A stretch of 64,000 nucleotides of DNA from Orychophragmus violaceus (GCA_030180135.1 CM058233.1:26941615-27005614); one strand, 5' to 3'. Positions 31,592 through 43,413 are shown, counted from the stretch's first letter. The notes: generated by a model from the sequence alone, not told the origin. Numbers and translations are program-made.

Positions 31592-32226
31592 CTGCAAAAC
31601 AAGTACATGCATTCAAGCATGAGACTCAAAAATACCAATTTTGCAACATCATAATCTCACTGAATTGAGTCCAGACAATCATCCACAACACTAAAATCAA
31701 CCATATTCCATCACAAAATCGTCCTAGATATCAACAGGTTGAGCCAAAATTGAAGCTTTTTCCCTTTGGACACGAACTGAAAAAGGGAGATTGAGAATCA
31801 TACCTTAGCAGATCGAAGAAACAAGCACTAAATATGGATATAGGACCCAAAATCAAGTAGAATAGAGCTTTGAATCGTTGAAATCGGTCAAGAAACGAGG
31901 GAGATGGAGATTTGAAGAGAGAAAAATCGCGAGAGGGTTTTGGAGAAGATTAAGTTCTGTCCCGAGTTTTAATAGAAACTTACCTCGTGCGCATCGATGT
32001 CGACCGACACTGGTCTTAATGTCGATCAACATTCTCTCTCCTGGTCCTAAATCGACCTGGATAATCGACCGTGGTCGATTTCTGTCCGTGCTCAAAATTC
32101 TCGACGCCAATGTCGACCGACACTAACTCCTTATGGTTACTGGTTCTGCGAAACTTAACACAAAAACACCAAAAACCAAAAAAAATCCAAAACCAAAACC
32201 AAAAATCCTAATATGTACAACTTACC

Positions 32227-32244
32227 AGTGGGTTGCTTCCCACT
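32227..32244 (-). promoter_or_regulatory. Conserved hairpin between integrase and ORF-1 (Athila-B)
   Basis: Stem AGTGGG / CCCACT with a 6-base loop, matching 4290-4307. On the minus strand it is followed at once by GGTAAGTTG, a good splice-donor sequence; Athila-A has the weaker GTTAGG there. Confidence 0.5.
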
Positions 32245-32283
32245 CAGCGCTCGTTTAACGTAATTAGCTTGACTGTATTGCGA

Positions 32284-33440
32284 CTAGGCAGTGGGTGGAT
32301 CATCCAGATGGATAATGTCGCCTTCTGGGATCTTGGCTTTCGCCCAATAGTGTTTCAGCCTTTGCCCGTTGACTGTGAACTCCTCGCCTTTGGAATTCAC
32401 CAAGATAACAGCTCCGTATGATCTAGCTTCCTTGACGGTGAAGGGACCTGACCAACGAGAATGCGACTTGCCAGGAAACAATTGTAAGCGAGAGTTATAG
32501 AGAAGTACCTGGTCATTGGGTTCGAAGTGGTGTGAGATGATCTTCCTATCATGATATGCCTTTGTACGCTCCTTGTACAGCTTTGAGTTCTCATAAGCAT
32601 GGTGGCGAATTTCATCTAACTCATTAAGCTGTATCAAACGCCTCTCTGCTGCAGTCTTGAGATCGAAGTTCATCTGTTTGACAGCCCATCTAGCCTTGTG
32701 CTCGAGCTCAACTGGAAGGTGAGAAGCTTTTCCATAGAGGAGATGAAACGGTGTAGTCCCAAGTAGCGTCTTAAACGAAGTCCTGTAGGCCCATAACGCA
32801 TCATCCAACTTAGAATACCAATCCTTCCTAGTCTTTCCCACTGTCTTCTCCAGAGTCTCCTTGTTTTGTAGGATTGAAACCTCAATCTGTCCACTAGTCT
32901 GAGGGTGATATGGAGTAGCCACACAGTGGTTAACACCATGCTTCTTAAGAAACTTCTCGAAGACCTTGTTGATCATGTGAGAACCGCCATCACTTATCAC
33001 AATCCTAGGCACCCCAAATATGGGGAAGATGATAGTCTTAAACAGCTTAAGAACTACCGAAGAGTCGTTGGTCGGACTAGCAGTGGCTTCAACCCACTTA
33101 GATACATAGTACACAGTAACCAATATATACTTATTCCCATAAGAAGATGGAAACGGTCCCATGAAATCGATGCCACAGCAGTCAAAGACCTCAACCTCCA
33201 GGATGAAGTTTTGTGGCATCTTATGTCTCTTGCTTATCTTCCCCCTCCTCTGACACACATCACACTGCGAGACAAACAACTGAGCATCCTTAAACATCGT
33301 AGGCCACTAGAAGCCTGCTTGTAGAACCTTGGATACTGTCTTGAAAGTGGGGAAGTGTCCAGCATACTCAGAACCATGGCAGTGATACAACACATGATCA
33401 ACTTCAGACTCTGCGATGCAACGTCTGTAGATACCGTCAG
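32284..33440 (-). pseudogene. Athila-B integrase
   Basis: Inserts the cDNA into the host genome. The N-terminal HHCC part ends in VSQCDVCQRRGKISKRHK. The catalytic core has all three acidic residues: Asp in GIDFMGPFPSSYGNKYILVT, Asp in VISDGGSHMINKVFEKFLKK, Glu in TSGQIEVSILQNKETLEKT. The C-terminal part holds ALWAYRTSFKTLLGTTPFHL and WSGPFTVKEARSYGAVILVN. It is open from 33297 to the stop at 32284, but a TAG at 33306-33308 (in GF-stop-WPTMF) cuts off the zinc-binding part. Athila-C has Trp at this place. Confidence 0.85.
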
Positions 33441-34157
33441 AACAGTTCTTGTACAAATAAGGCTCATCCCAATAATAGCGCCTGATTTCCTAAGGAATTT
33501 CTTCTTAGCATAACGTTTAAACACCTCGGGCTCATCCTCTGCAGCAAGGTAATTGGCTATATCGTTGGTATCCTCCTGCGTCCGCGATTGATGTCGATTG
33601 ACACTGATTTCCGTTCGTGTTTTCGAGTCCAGTGTCGATCGACGTTGAAAGAGTGTCGAACGACACTTGTGCTGTAAAACGTGCAGAATACAAAGAACTC
33701 TCATAATCCATCTGAAAACCTGTCTCAACCTTATAGATGTTCTCTTCTGGTAGAAACTCATCTATAGGAACGTCCTTATAGATCTTAATCCGGGACAGAT
33801 GATCAGCAACACCGTTTTCCACTCCTATCTTGTCTCTCACCTCTATGTCAAATTCCTGAAGTAGCAAGATCCATCTAAGCAACCTTGGCTTAGCATCCTT
33901 AATCTGCATCAAGTACTTAAGTGCAAAATGATCAGTGTGCACTACTACTTTGGATCCAATCAGGTATTGACGAAACTCCTCAAAGGCAAAAACAACTGCT
34001 AACAGCTCCTTCTCAGTTGTTGCATAGTTCTTCTGCGCATCATCAAGAGTCCTAGTAGCATAGTAGATAGCGTGAGCTTCTTGTCCTTCTTCTGACCAAG
34101 TACAACTCCTACTGCATAGGCCCTAGCATCACACATACCTCAAAACGCAGATCCCAG
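33441..34157 (-). pseudogene. Athila-B RNase H and RNase H-integrase linker
   Basis: Removes RNA from the RNA-DNA hybrid. Minus-strand words are HTDHFALKYLMQIKDAKPRL, LLQEFDIEVRDKIGVENGVA and DHLSRI; upstream, in another frame, are the AIYYATRTLDDAQ and TTEKELLAVVFAFEEF words. The break between RT and RNase H is at about 34140, where a short deletion removes part of the tether. The linker to integrase carries palindromes at 33591, 33632 and 33653. Confidence 0.75.
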
Positions 34158-35192
34158 TCAGGAGGTTGCACAATTGGAGCAGAAATCAAAGCTTGTTTCA
34201 GCTCCTGGAATGCAGAATGTGAACTCAAACTTCACATCTTTGCAGAGAAGTGCAGTGAGTGGTCTAGCTATCTTGCTGGAATCCTTAATAAATCTCATGT
34301 AAAATCCAGCATGCCCAAGAAAACTCCTCACTCCTTTGACTGAATCCGGCGCCTGTAGTCTTGTCATCACCTCAATCTTAGCTTGATCAACCTCAATCCT
34401 TGCCTCAGATACTCTGTGTCCAAGTACAATGTCATTCCTGACCATGAAATGACACTTCTCCCAGTTCAAAACCAGGTGCTTCTCTTCACATCTAGCCAGC
34501 ACCTTACACAGATTATCCAGACAAGCATGATAAGATAGTCCGTAGACAGAGAAATCATCCATGAAGACCTCCATAAAGTCCTCTATCATGTCTGTGAAGA
34601 TAGACATTATGCATCTCTGAAATGTCGCAGGAGCGTTACACAGTCCAAATGGCATTATGCGGTATGAAAAGGCGCCATAAGGACAGGTATAGGTGGTCTT
34701 CTCTTGATCCTCTGGGTGAATAGGTATCCGAAAGAAACCAGAATAACCATCCAAAAAGCAGTAGTATGGATGATTTTCCAACCTCTCCAACATCTGGTCA
34801 ATGAAAGGTAGTAGGAAGTGGTCTTTTCTGGTAGCTGCATTGAACTTCCTGTAGTCTATACACATCCTGTGACCAGTGATTGTCCGTGTAGGAATCAACT
34901 CATTCCTGTCATTCTTCACCACTGTGACTCCTCCTTTCTTAGGAACCACATGAACTGGGCTGACCCAAGCACTGTCCGAAATAGGGTAAATAATCCCAGC
35001 ATGCAGCAGCCTCATGATCTCCTTCTTCACAACCTCTTTCAGGTTAGGATTCAAACGCCTCTTATTCTCAATTGACGACATGCTTTCATCCTCAAGGTAT
35101 ATCCTATGCATGCACAAGTATGGAGAGATACCTGAAATATCATCAAGAGAATAGCCAAGAGCCTTACGATGCTTGCCCAACTTGCTTAGCAA
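34158..35192 (-). pseudogene. Athila-B reverse transcriptase
   Basis: A 344-residue open part with the complete RT core: SAWVSPVHVVPKKGGVTVVK, MCIDYRKFNAATRKDHFLLP, FLDGYSGFFRIPIHPEDQEK (first catalytic Asp), MPFGLCNAPATFQRCIMSIF and EVFMDDFSVYGLSYHACLDN (FMDD). The connection part VRSFLGHAGFYMRFIKDSSK follows. It joins the protease frame upstream through a frameshift near 35200 and loses the RNase H frame downstream at 34158. The domain itself looks intact, in contrast to the Athila-O copy. Confidence 0.88.
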
Positions 35193-36145
35193 TAAGGTGA
35201 GTTCTGCGTTATTTAAACAAGCATTAACAATAACATAATAAGTAAATTCTGACCAAGAAATGCATATTTGAGGCCTTCAGGCAGCTGCTTAAGCTCAATC
35301 TTTGGAGCCTTTTCCTCGCTCCAATCTGCAAGTGTGGCAGCTTTCTGTGAAGTGGCAACCAAATCCTCTTGAGCTACCAACTGCATCACATGCTCACTAG
35401 CATCCATTAGTCTCATATACCCAGCAATGGCATCATCTTCCGGCTCCAAATCCTGCTCAACGCTCATTAAAGCTCTCTCCAAAGAATCAGCAGGATGCAT
35501 CTGATGGAAGAATTCTGCAGCCAGATTATCCAATCTGTCCACATAGAAAGTCTGCCCATCAATCGTAGGATGTCTCATTAGCTTGTTCATATTGAAATCC
35601 ATCACAAAATCACCCATAGTTAGTCCAATCTTCCCTCGCTTCACATCAATAATAGCACCAGCTGTAGCGAGGAATGGTCTGCCCAAGATAAGAGGATCTT
35701 TAGGCTCTTCATTGTACTGCAAGACTATAAAATCTGTGGGATCTACACATTCACCAATCTTCACCGGTACATCCTCCAAGAGACCTTCATGAATCCTTAT
35801 AGAGCGATAAGCTAGAATCAAAGAGATCCTAGTGGGTGTGAAATCTGTCATTCCCATCTGCTTAGCAACTGAATATGGCATCAGATTAACACTCGATCCT
35901 AAATCACACAACGATCTCTCAAATCTGTCTCTGAAAATGGTGTTGTCTAGGACAAAGCTTCCTGGATCCTTCTTCTTATGCGGAACTCTGTTCTGGATGA
36001 CAACACTACAGACTTCACTGATCATCATCACACACTCTTCATCTCCCATGTCAGATGTTAGCATCTTTTTCAAACACCTCTTCATCACTGGGTTGTTGTT
36101 GATAGCATCCAATAATGGCATTGGAAGAGTGAGCTTGCTCAGCAT
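35193..36145 (-). pseudogene. Athila-B aspartic protease
   Basis: Open for 310 residues. It holds SLCDLGSSVNLMPYSVAKQM (active site in the Athila CDLGSS form), DFTPTRISLILAYRSIRI, VKIGECVDPTDFIVLQYNEE and LILGRPFLATAGAIIDVKRG. After it, a linker with VMQLVAQEDLVATSQKAATL leads towards RT. The reading frame changes at both ends. Confidence 0.83.
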
Positions 36146-38061
36146 AACAGTGTACTTAGCTTTGAATCATTCGAATTAGACTGCTTCGGGTATCTTGGGA
36201 AAGGTACCTTGGGTTTATACACATTCCCATCAGCAACAGGGGTCTTAATCTCCGCATCAGACCCTGTACGCGATTGGTATCTATCGATGTTGGACTGATG
36301 TCGATCGACACTGATCGATTTTCCCTTCAAATCGACTGCGTAATCGATTTCGGTCGATTTGTGTCCATCACGAGAATTCGAAGAATTTGATGTCGATCGA
36401 CACCCAAGGGTGGTGTCGGTCGACACTAAAATCTCGGCTTCAATCTCTTCTTCCTCCAATTCTTCTAAATTCACGAGTTCCTTAGCACTCAACCACCTTT
36501 TGGGGACAGTTTGCAGCTTTGTCCCACTCCTCAGTGTTATGGCATTGCATTGATGCTTCGGGTTGGTATTTGTCCTTCCAAGAAGGAATCCATCTTGCCT
36601 TTTAACAGCTCCAGCAGTCTGAGCAACTTGAGTATCCAATTGCTTCACATGTGTGCTCAAAGACTCGAACTTCTCATTCAGATCAGTGTAGAGTGCATCT
36701 ATCTTCTTGTTGAAGTCCACAGTTGTCTTTGTCTGTCCCTCAAGTAACTGCTCCATCATAGCTTCTAATTTGTCCCACAGTGGTGTTTGATAAGATGAAG
36801 ATCCATAAGTCCTCTGGTAGGAGTTGTTCTGCTGAAAAGGTTTCTGGAAAGCAGATTTCTGACCATATCCAGAAGAGTTTTGATTGCTTGTGAAAGCACT
36901 CTTCTGACCCTTACCAGTGTTAGCAGTGAAGAACTTGTTACCATGCTGATTTCTAAACCTGTTTCTCTGAAATCCAGATCCACCAATGTAGTTCACATCC
37001 TCTTCTTCGCAGCCTTCTTCAGATTCAAACTCCTCAACATCCTAAGCAAAGCTAACACTCTTCTTCCCATTCAGAAGACTGTGAACATAGTCAATCTTGT
37101 TCTTCATCTCAGCTATCTGTGAGTTATCAGCTTTACCACCAGACTTCTTCCTCTCCATATCAGCATTCTTGACACTATTACAAGTCACCAACTTCTCAAT
37201 AAGCTCCTTAGCTTCGTCTGGAGATTTAGTGTAGAATTTCCCATTACTTGCTGCATCTAAATCCATCTGATACCACAAATCAACTCCTCTGAAGACAATG
37301 CCCAACAGCTGCACCTCAGAGAAACCATGATGAGAGAAATCTCTCTGGTACATCTTCAATCTCACCCAAGCTGCCTTAAAAGGCTCTGTAGATCCCTGGT
37401 TGAAGGTCAAGAGATACTGTCTAAGCTGATCAGATCTAGCATCATCATAGAAGTGTCGCAGAAACTTCTCCTTCACTGCATTCCAAGTAGTCAGAGTCCC
37501 AGGTGGAATCTGCGTCAGCCAATTAGCAGCTTCTCCTCCAAGAGAGTGAGGGAAGAGCTTGTAGTGTAAGTAGTCATAGCTCACTCCATTGTGCTTCATC
37601 CCAGTGACTAAAGACTCAAAGTCCTCTATGTGGTCCATAGGATGCTCATGTGGGAGTCCATGGAAAAGGTGCTGTCCCACAAGCGTGTAGTAGGAAGTCT
37701 TCAACTCAAACTCATTCCTCTCAAAAGCAGGAGGTACAATCGCAGACCTGTTGGCGTAGAACGCATCAGGCCTGTTGTAATCAGCTAGTGTCCTCCTAGC
37801 AGGAGGATTAACAATCTGTCGCTCAGGTTCAGGGATCACATTTCCTTGAGCATCAATTCTCTGTCCCTAAGCATTGTAGGGATTGTTCTGCAAGTCTCCC
37901 AGAACACCTTCTGCATCTCGAACCAAAATCAAAGCGTTTCGATTCATCATCCATGCAGATTTCTGAGCTTTTCTGTTTGTCCTCTAAAGTCTAGCATGCT
38001 CTTGATTTCTATGATTCAAAAGCTCTTCGTCTGAGTTGGTTCTGGTGTGACGATTAGGCAT
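36139..38061 (-). pseudogene. Athila-B gag
   Basis: Starts MPNRHTRTNSDEELLNHRNQ at 38061, with stops TAG at 37984-37986 and at 37867-37869. The capsid part (37839-37042) is open: ADYNRPDAFYANRSAIVPPA, EDFESLVTGMKHNGVSYDYL, GEAANWLTQIPPGTLTTWNA and MYQRDFSHHGFSEVQLLGIV. After a frameshift near 37040 a Gly/Asn/Gln-rich part (YIGGSGFQRNRFRNQ) follows, then the coiled-coil segment LYTDLNEKFESLSTHVKQLD and the linker VYKPKVPFPRYPKQSN. Palindrome pairs lie at 36277/36298 and 36390/36413 in the linker and at 38093/38114 before the start. Confidence 0.83.
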
Positions 38062-38252
38062 ACACTGAACTCAAAATCTGGCTTCGAGATCGATGTCGAC
38101 CGACAATAGATGGATATCGGTCGACACTGAATGTGCCTGTCGATTCCTGCAGTAACAAAGACAAGCAAGACAAAGAAGAATCAGTAACCAAAACAAAAGA
38201 AAAACAACTTAGTCTAAATTCTAGAACAAAATCTATCGGCGAACTCAAAGAG

Positions 38253-38270
38253 TCCCCGAGAACGGTGCCA
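38253..38270 (-). promoter_or_regulatory. Athila-B primer-binding site (mutated)
   Basis: The minus strand reads TGGCACCGTTCTCGGGGA, three differences from the intact sites of Athila-A, O and C. Confidence 0.8.
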
Positions 38271-38276
38271 AAAACT

Positions 38277-39412
38277 TGATAGAACAAGTTTTATCCCTAT
38301 TCTAACTGCAAGTGCAAAGATATGCAATTATAGTATAAAGGGTATAGAATCCACAGAGGCTCAAGTTCACACGACATATTATATGTTTTCAAATTCAGCT
38401 AAGTCAATCAGATGAAAGCAATAAACAATGCAAGTAAATTTAAAGAGTGTTTTCAATGGGAGAAAGGTGCTAGACTTAGGAAGTTCTCAGGAAATCATGC
38501 AATTCCAGACACTTTAATAATCAGGATTCAGATTAAACACAAGTTCAAGAACTAGAATCACAAATCTCAATAAATCAACTCTCGCTGCAATTATTATCTA
38601 TGTCTAGCAACCTAATGATTCTCTTTGCAATCTTAGAGTTCTAGACAAGCATTAATAGCAAGTTCTTTAGTTCACAATTCTATAGATCAAATCTCTTTGC
38701 ATCTTATCAAATTGCTCACACTAAGTTATGTCAGATTATAATTCACACTCCGTGCCAAATTAATTATCCAAGATCTAAACCCTAGGTGATCAATCCAGAA
38801 TTCAGTTTTAATCTCAACTTAGGTGAAGAACATATAGATTTAGAATCCTGATAATCTAGTGATCTAACTAGGCATGAAATCCCTACGAGAATCCCTAAAT
38901 CTAACTAAGGTTACTATTCAGACATGGAATCAATAAGACAAGACATGTTTGAATAGAAAAAAGATAAATGAAATGGGGTGCGAAATCTTTCTGTCAAAGG
39001 TTACAAGTAGCAGAATCAGCCCCTAGCCAAAATCTCTGAATCTCCAAACCAAAAGCCAAAGACAAAGCAAGAACAAAAGGTGAGAGATACAACTCTCAAA
39101 AACCTAATTATAAATCAATAAACACGTTTTGGGGCCAAACTAGAAATAAGGAAACTTCTGGGTCTTTTTAAAATTCTTCAAAAGATGTGATCCTTCGGCA
39201 TATAAGTCTGTTGGCCTTCAGTACATCAAATCATGACTACGGCTCCAACTTCAACTTTTTGCACAAATCACCAGAAACGTCCCAAAACTCCTAGCTTTGC
39301 TCCAAACGCAAGCTTACCTGTAAAAGACTCGATATACTCAAAATACAAGGTTAAAGACTCAATATATACACTTATATCATGGTTAAAAACCTAGAAAAAC
39401 CATGATATATCA
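38277..39412 (-). repeat. Athila-B 5' LTR
   Basis: 1136 bp, TGATAGAACAAG...GATATATCA. The palindrome pair present in the other LTR is missing at 39221-39223 (GGCCTTCAGTACATCAAATC), a 31-bp gap bounded by short repeats. Confidence 0.9.
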
Positions 39413-40322
39413 ATTAAACACATGTTCAAGAACTAGAATCACAAATGTCAATAACTCAACTCTCGCTGCAATTATTATCTATGTCTAGCAACCTAACGAT
39501 TCAAACCACTTTGCAATCTTAGAGTTCTAGACAAGCATTAATAGCAAGTTCTTTAGTTCACAATTCTCTAGATAAAATCTCTTTTCATCTAATCAAATTG
39601 CTCACACTAAGTTCAGTCAGATTATAATTCACACTCTCGTGCCAAATTAATTATCCAAGATCTAAACTCTAGGTGATCAATCCAGAATTCAGTTTTAATC
39701 TCAACTTAGGAGATGAACAAATAGATTTAGAATCCTAATTATCTAGTGATCTAACAAGGCATAAAATCCCTATGAAAATCCCTAGATCTAACTAAGGTTA
39801 CTACTCAAACATGAAATCAATAAGACAAGACATGTTTGAATAGAAGGATAAGACTGAATAGATAAATAAAATGGGGCTGAAATCCTTCTCTCAAAGGTTA
39901 CAAGTAGCAGAATCAGCTCCAAGCAAAATTTCTCAATCTCCAAAGCAAAAGCCAAACAAAGCCAGAAAAAGGTAAGAGATACAACTCTCAAAAACCTAAT
40001 TATAAATCACTAAACACGTTCTGGGCCAAACAAGAAATAAGAAAACTTCTGGGTCCTTTTGTAATTCTTCAAAAGATGTGATCATTCGGCGTATAAGTCT
40101 GTTGGCCTTTAGTGTCGACCGACACTAAAGTCAGTGTCGTTCGACATCAAATCGTGACTACGGCTCCAACTTCAACTTCATGCAGAAATCACCAGAAACG
40201 TCTCAAAACTCCTAGCTTTGCTCCAAACGCAAGCTTACCTGCAAAAGACTCGATAGACTCGAAATACAAGGTTAAAGACTCAATATATACACTTATATCA
40301 TGGTTAAAAAAATAGAAAAACC
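39413..40322 (-). repeat. Athila-O 5' LTR, right part
   Basis: Begins with the ATTAA duplication (39413-39417) and resumes the Athila-O LTR where 27689 stopped (ACACATGTTCAAGAACTAG). Its palindrome pair is at 40112-40125 and 40134-40147. The last bases of the LTR are missing, and unrelated sequence starts at 40323. Confidence 0.85.
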
Positions 40323-42640
40323 AATATTATCTTCCAAGTTGCCAATCTACGGTTTTCGTTGCCGAAGGTATTAGTCGACTTCCGTGTGAGATACAAGATT
40401 CCTTCATGCAACTCAACCTCGCCATCGTAATGAACGTAACTGGTGTTTCGGAACTCGAAGAGATTCTTGGCATACCACTGACAACTGATCTCTTCGAGGG
40501 TTTCAACCAATTAAACATAATTAAGAAAAAGCCAGTGTGACTCCAAATTAACCTTCGAGCTAAGTATAAGCTACGAGCGGGCGTGAAGCCAAGTAAAATT
40601 CATAATTGGCAGAGAAATTATTTCTTTGTCAAAACTGAAGAAATTTCATTCCCTATTCCGATGGCTATGATTTTCAACGAGAGGAATCTCTATGTTGGTA
40701 GAGTATCAGATTGTTGACTAGTATTTCTTCTTTCTTTTCCTTGTTTTTGGTTGTTCCCCTTTTTTGAATTCCAACTCGTCTTGCTTCTAACCATCTACAC
40801 GAGGTTGGGAAGAAGTTCTCAGAGCTTGGCCGAAAGACCTTTCCCAATTTCGAAGAGACTCAAATGAGAAAACCCGGTATGTTTGAACCACCTTTTCTCT
40901 CTCTCTTTACATCATGATTTTCCTGTTCTTATTATATTTTTTAAGTTTATTTTTTTATAGCATCCCAACCAAAGAACCAGATGAGGAAAATGAGTAAGGG
41001 CATTCCCAGTATGGTGACTGATCCAAAGAAGATCTCTAAACCTTCAGTGGGTGACAAGGCCGATGGCTCTGGCCGTTATTCAGTTGGCAAGCCTGCTAGT
41101 TCCCCTAGATCGACTGCTAAGAGGGAAGATGCGCAATCCTCCGACGATGCCAAGAAGAAAAGGGCTGATGAGGCCAAGAAACTTTAGTCTGAGATCAGAT
41201 CAAAGAGGATTGCAGACGATGCCGAGGATCTGAAAAAGAGGAAAGTGACCATGTCTCTTGAGGACGAGTTGAATGATCTCTCCAGTTAGCTGAAAAGGAG
41301 ATCAATCTCGGCGAGGTCTTCGGGTCAAGTGGAAGAGACAGATCCCTTGACGACACGAGTATTCCACCACCTTCTCCTGCTTCAAAAGTTGCTACCACGG
41401 GACCATCCGGGATGCCGATCTCACCTTCTGGGTCCAAGAAACGACCTTCGGAGAATTGGGTCATTTTGTGAGCTCAGGGGCTATCAAGGGCCTGAAGAAT
41501 GGCGAATCCGCGTCTAAGTGGAAAAACAAGACCTTCACACTGCAGGGCAAGAGGCTAAATTCCCTGGACGAGTACACTTGGGGCGAGCTGATCCGGCAGA
41601 TTCCGTTTGACGTTACTCTGCCTTGGGCGAATCAACTATACAAGCTGGACGTATACCGTTCAATCTTTTAGTACCTCAACAATGTATTGCCTAATTCTTC
41701 TGTGTATTTTTCAAATTTGATGTCTTTTTATTTGTTCTTACATACATTTTTATGCAAGAGACCTCGATAATGAATTCACACGTCTATGATATGAACTGAT
41801 AGCTATCGGGCCAAGGTGCCGAGATCAAGGAGGTGCTCGCCCAGCGGACGAGTGACTTTTGCAGGCATCTCGTCTTCATGTGGAACTTTCCAAGGTGAGT
41901 GAGACGAATATCAAAAATCATATCTCCTCTCTCATGCGCACCGTCAGGCTCTTTGAGGCTCGCAACAAGGAGCTCGAAGAGAGTAATGAAAATCTGTCCG
42001 CCAAGTTGGAGAAATCGAAGAAGATGCATTTCGAGGACGTGAGGGATGCCCATAATTCTTCTGCGCTGACCATCTCAGAATTTCTGAACGCTCGTCGTGC
42101 CTTGGTAGCCAAGTACGAGTATTGTCTCCGAGAGCTGAAAAGAGGCGATTTCCCTGAAGGAGGCTGAAAGCGATGCCTATATGCATCTTAGCTAGTACAT
42201 CAGGACCCTGGAGTGCCTTCAGTCACTCAAAGATGCAAAGGTGAGACTCATACCTGAAAATGTCTTTGATGACCTTGAGTAGAAGAAGAAGAAGTGGGAT
42301 GCCAAGATCAATCAGATATATGCTCCAGAGATCCGCGATTGCTTTTTCGTGGTCTTTGTCGTGCCGGAGAGATTATGTCTTTGCAATCCTCCTTCTTCTC
42401 TTCCTTTTCAGCCTCAGAACCTCTTGCCAGCGACTGATGCTTCTATTGCGTTTAACGAGATCGAAAGTAACGTTGGGACAATGTTGAAGGATATCGTTGA
42501 GAGGATGAAGAGTCCTCCCGAGGCTTCTCAAGTTGATGCAACGGGAACTTCTTCGTCTGTGCACTCAGTGCTTCCTTATGTTTCGACCTCGGCAGTTCTT
42601 ACGATGGAATCCGCTCAATATCTTTCTTCGACGTTGTGGC
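40323..42640 (+). pseudogene. Tat-type antisense-ORF-like protein gene, C-terminal part (Tat-2)
   Basis: A broken plus-strand gene. An N-terminal piece (GVSELEEILGIPLTTDLFEG, then KLRAGVKPSKIHNWQRNYFF) resembles plant 'putative gypsy-type transposon' proteins, the same type as the ORF at 7063-7628. Next come RLASNHLHEVGKKFSELGRK, an intron (GTATGT...TTATAG, 40893-40960) and a basic/Ser-rich part (PKKISKPSVGDKADGSGRYS), ending at TAG 41185-41187. KWKNKTFTLQGKRLNSLDEY and a long coiled coil (RLFEARNKELEESNENLSAK) follow at 41859-42167. A C-terminal piece (FNEIESNVGTMLKDIVERMK) lies near 42450. Several stops and frameshifts are present. Its 5' half was lost at the Athila-O border. Confidence 0.5.
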
Positions 42641-43413
42641 CTTTATCTTGTTTTTCTCTTTTTTTGTTAGTAAGACTTGGTAGGGGTGAAGAGTTCCCCC
42701 TTTGTTTTTTGAATATCAGAATGATTTTCTTTTGTTCTAATCGTAATAACGTGGTTAGTCTCTTTTTCGTTTCGTGGAATTTATGTCACAAAATATTTTT
42801 TGGAAAAATTCCTCGGTGTTTTACTGTGTAGAGGCATAAACAGTCGGTGAGCTCGATGCTTTAAAGACCAAACAATTGTATCACAAACTTTTACCTTTGA
42901 CAACTAAAGGAGGTTATAATTCGTTGTTATGAACGTGAACTCATCTTTTGAATTTCATCCTAGTAGTGATGAATTCTTGGTTTGACCTCGTCTGGCTATA
43001 AACGGGAGCCCAACATGTATTTTGTCAAATGAGGACTCAGAATTATTATGTAAATGTGAACTTGGGTCAGAGTAAACGTGAGAGCTCGGCTTTGTTTAAG
43101 CGAGTGAACGCTTGTAATGTCCTTAATTTAGAACTCAATTTTGACACAGCCAGTGAAAACTCGACTTTAGTGTGAGTGAAGACTATGTGTCTTACCAAGA
43201 GAGTGAGTACTCTGCTTTTAAGGTTTGTTTTAGTTATTGCGGGAAAGGCTTATTTAGCTCTATCGAGGTTTCTTCTTGCAACCTGTGGACTGAGGACTAG
43301 GTGGTAAGTGAAGATTTGTTTTTTTTTTATTGTAAGTGACAACTCGGATTTTATACTGCGAGTGAGGATTCAGCGAGAGCTTGAACTACAAGATTATTGA
43401 GTATTCATAACAG
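42641..43413 (+). other. Downstream region of Tat-2 with dispersed short repeat
   Basis: No gene is supported. A degenerate word like GTGAGNACTCGGCTTT recurs (for example near 43030, 43080, 43155, 43200, 43340, 43365), giving a loose tandem pattern. Confidence 0.4.

Larger units (their letters stand above)
27690..39412 (-). mobile_element. Athila-B: full-length Athila retrotransposon (inactive)
   Basis: LTRs at 27690-28806 and 38277-39412, 5-bp duplication ATTAA at 27685-27689 and 39413-39417. On the minus strand: PBS, gag, protease, RT, RNase H, integrase, hairpin, ORF-1-type gene, PPT. It is 11723 bp long and the only copy here with all parts. LTR differences are many (including a 31-bp gap), so it is clearly older than Athila-A. 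Stops in gag, ORF-1 and integrase make it non-functional. It inserted into the LTR of its relative Athila-O. Confidence 0.93.
25329..40147. repeat. Paired palindromes of Athila-O and Athila-B (family GTGTCGATCGACAC)
   Basis: Athila-O: 25329/25350, 25442/25465, 27245/27266, 40112/40134. Athila-B: 28587/28609, 29843/29864, 31997/32019, 33632/33653 (plus a single at 33591), 36277/36298, 36390/36413, 38093/38114. Start-to-start distance is 21-23 bp. The flanks are GTGT/ACAC or ATGT/ACAT instead of the GCAA/TTGC of Athila-A. Confidence 0.8.
23117..40322 (-). mobile_element. Athila-O: truncated outer Athila, split by Athila-B
   Basis: Minus-strand remains: 5' LTR in two parts (27430-27689 and 39418-40322), intact tRNA-Asp primer-binding site (27406-27423), gag, protease and RT down to about 23117. 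The RNase H end, integrase, ORF-1-type gene and 3' LTR are lost. The outer LTR tip is also missing: the expected GATATATCA end is replaced at 40322. Athila-B is inserted in its LTR. Confidence 0.85.

Noticed and set aside
40304..40518. Minus-strand open frames over the Athila-O border
   Set aside because: They cross the end of the LTR; the plus-strand reading joins into a recognisable retroelement-type protein.
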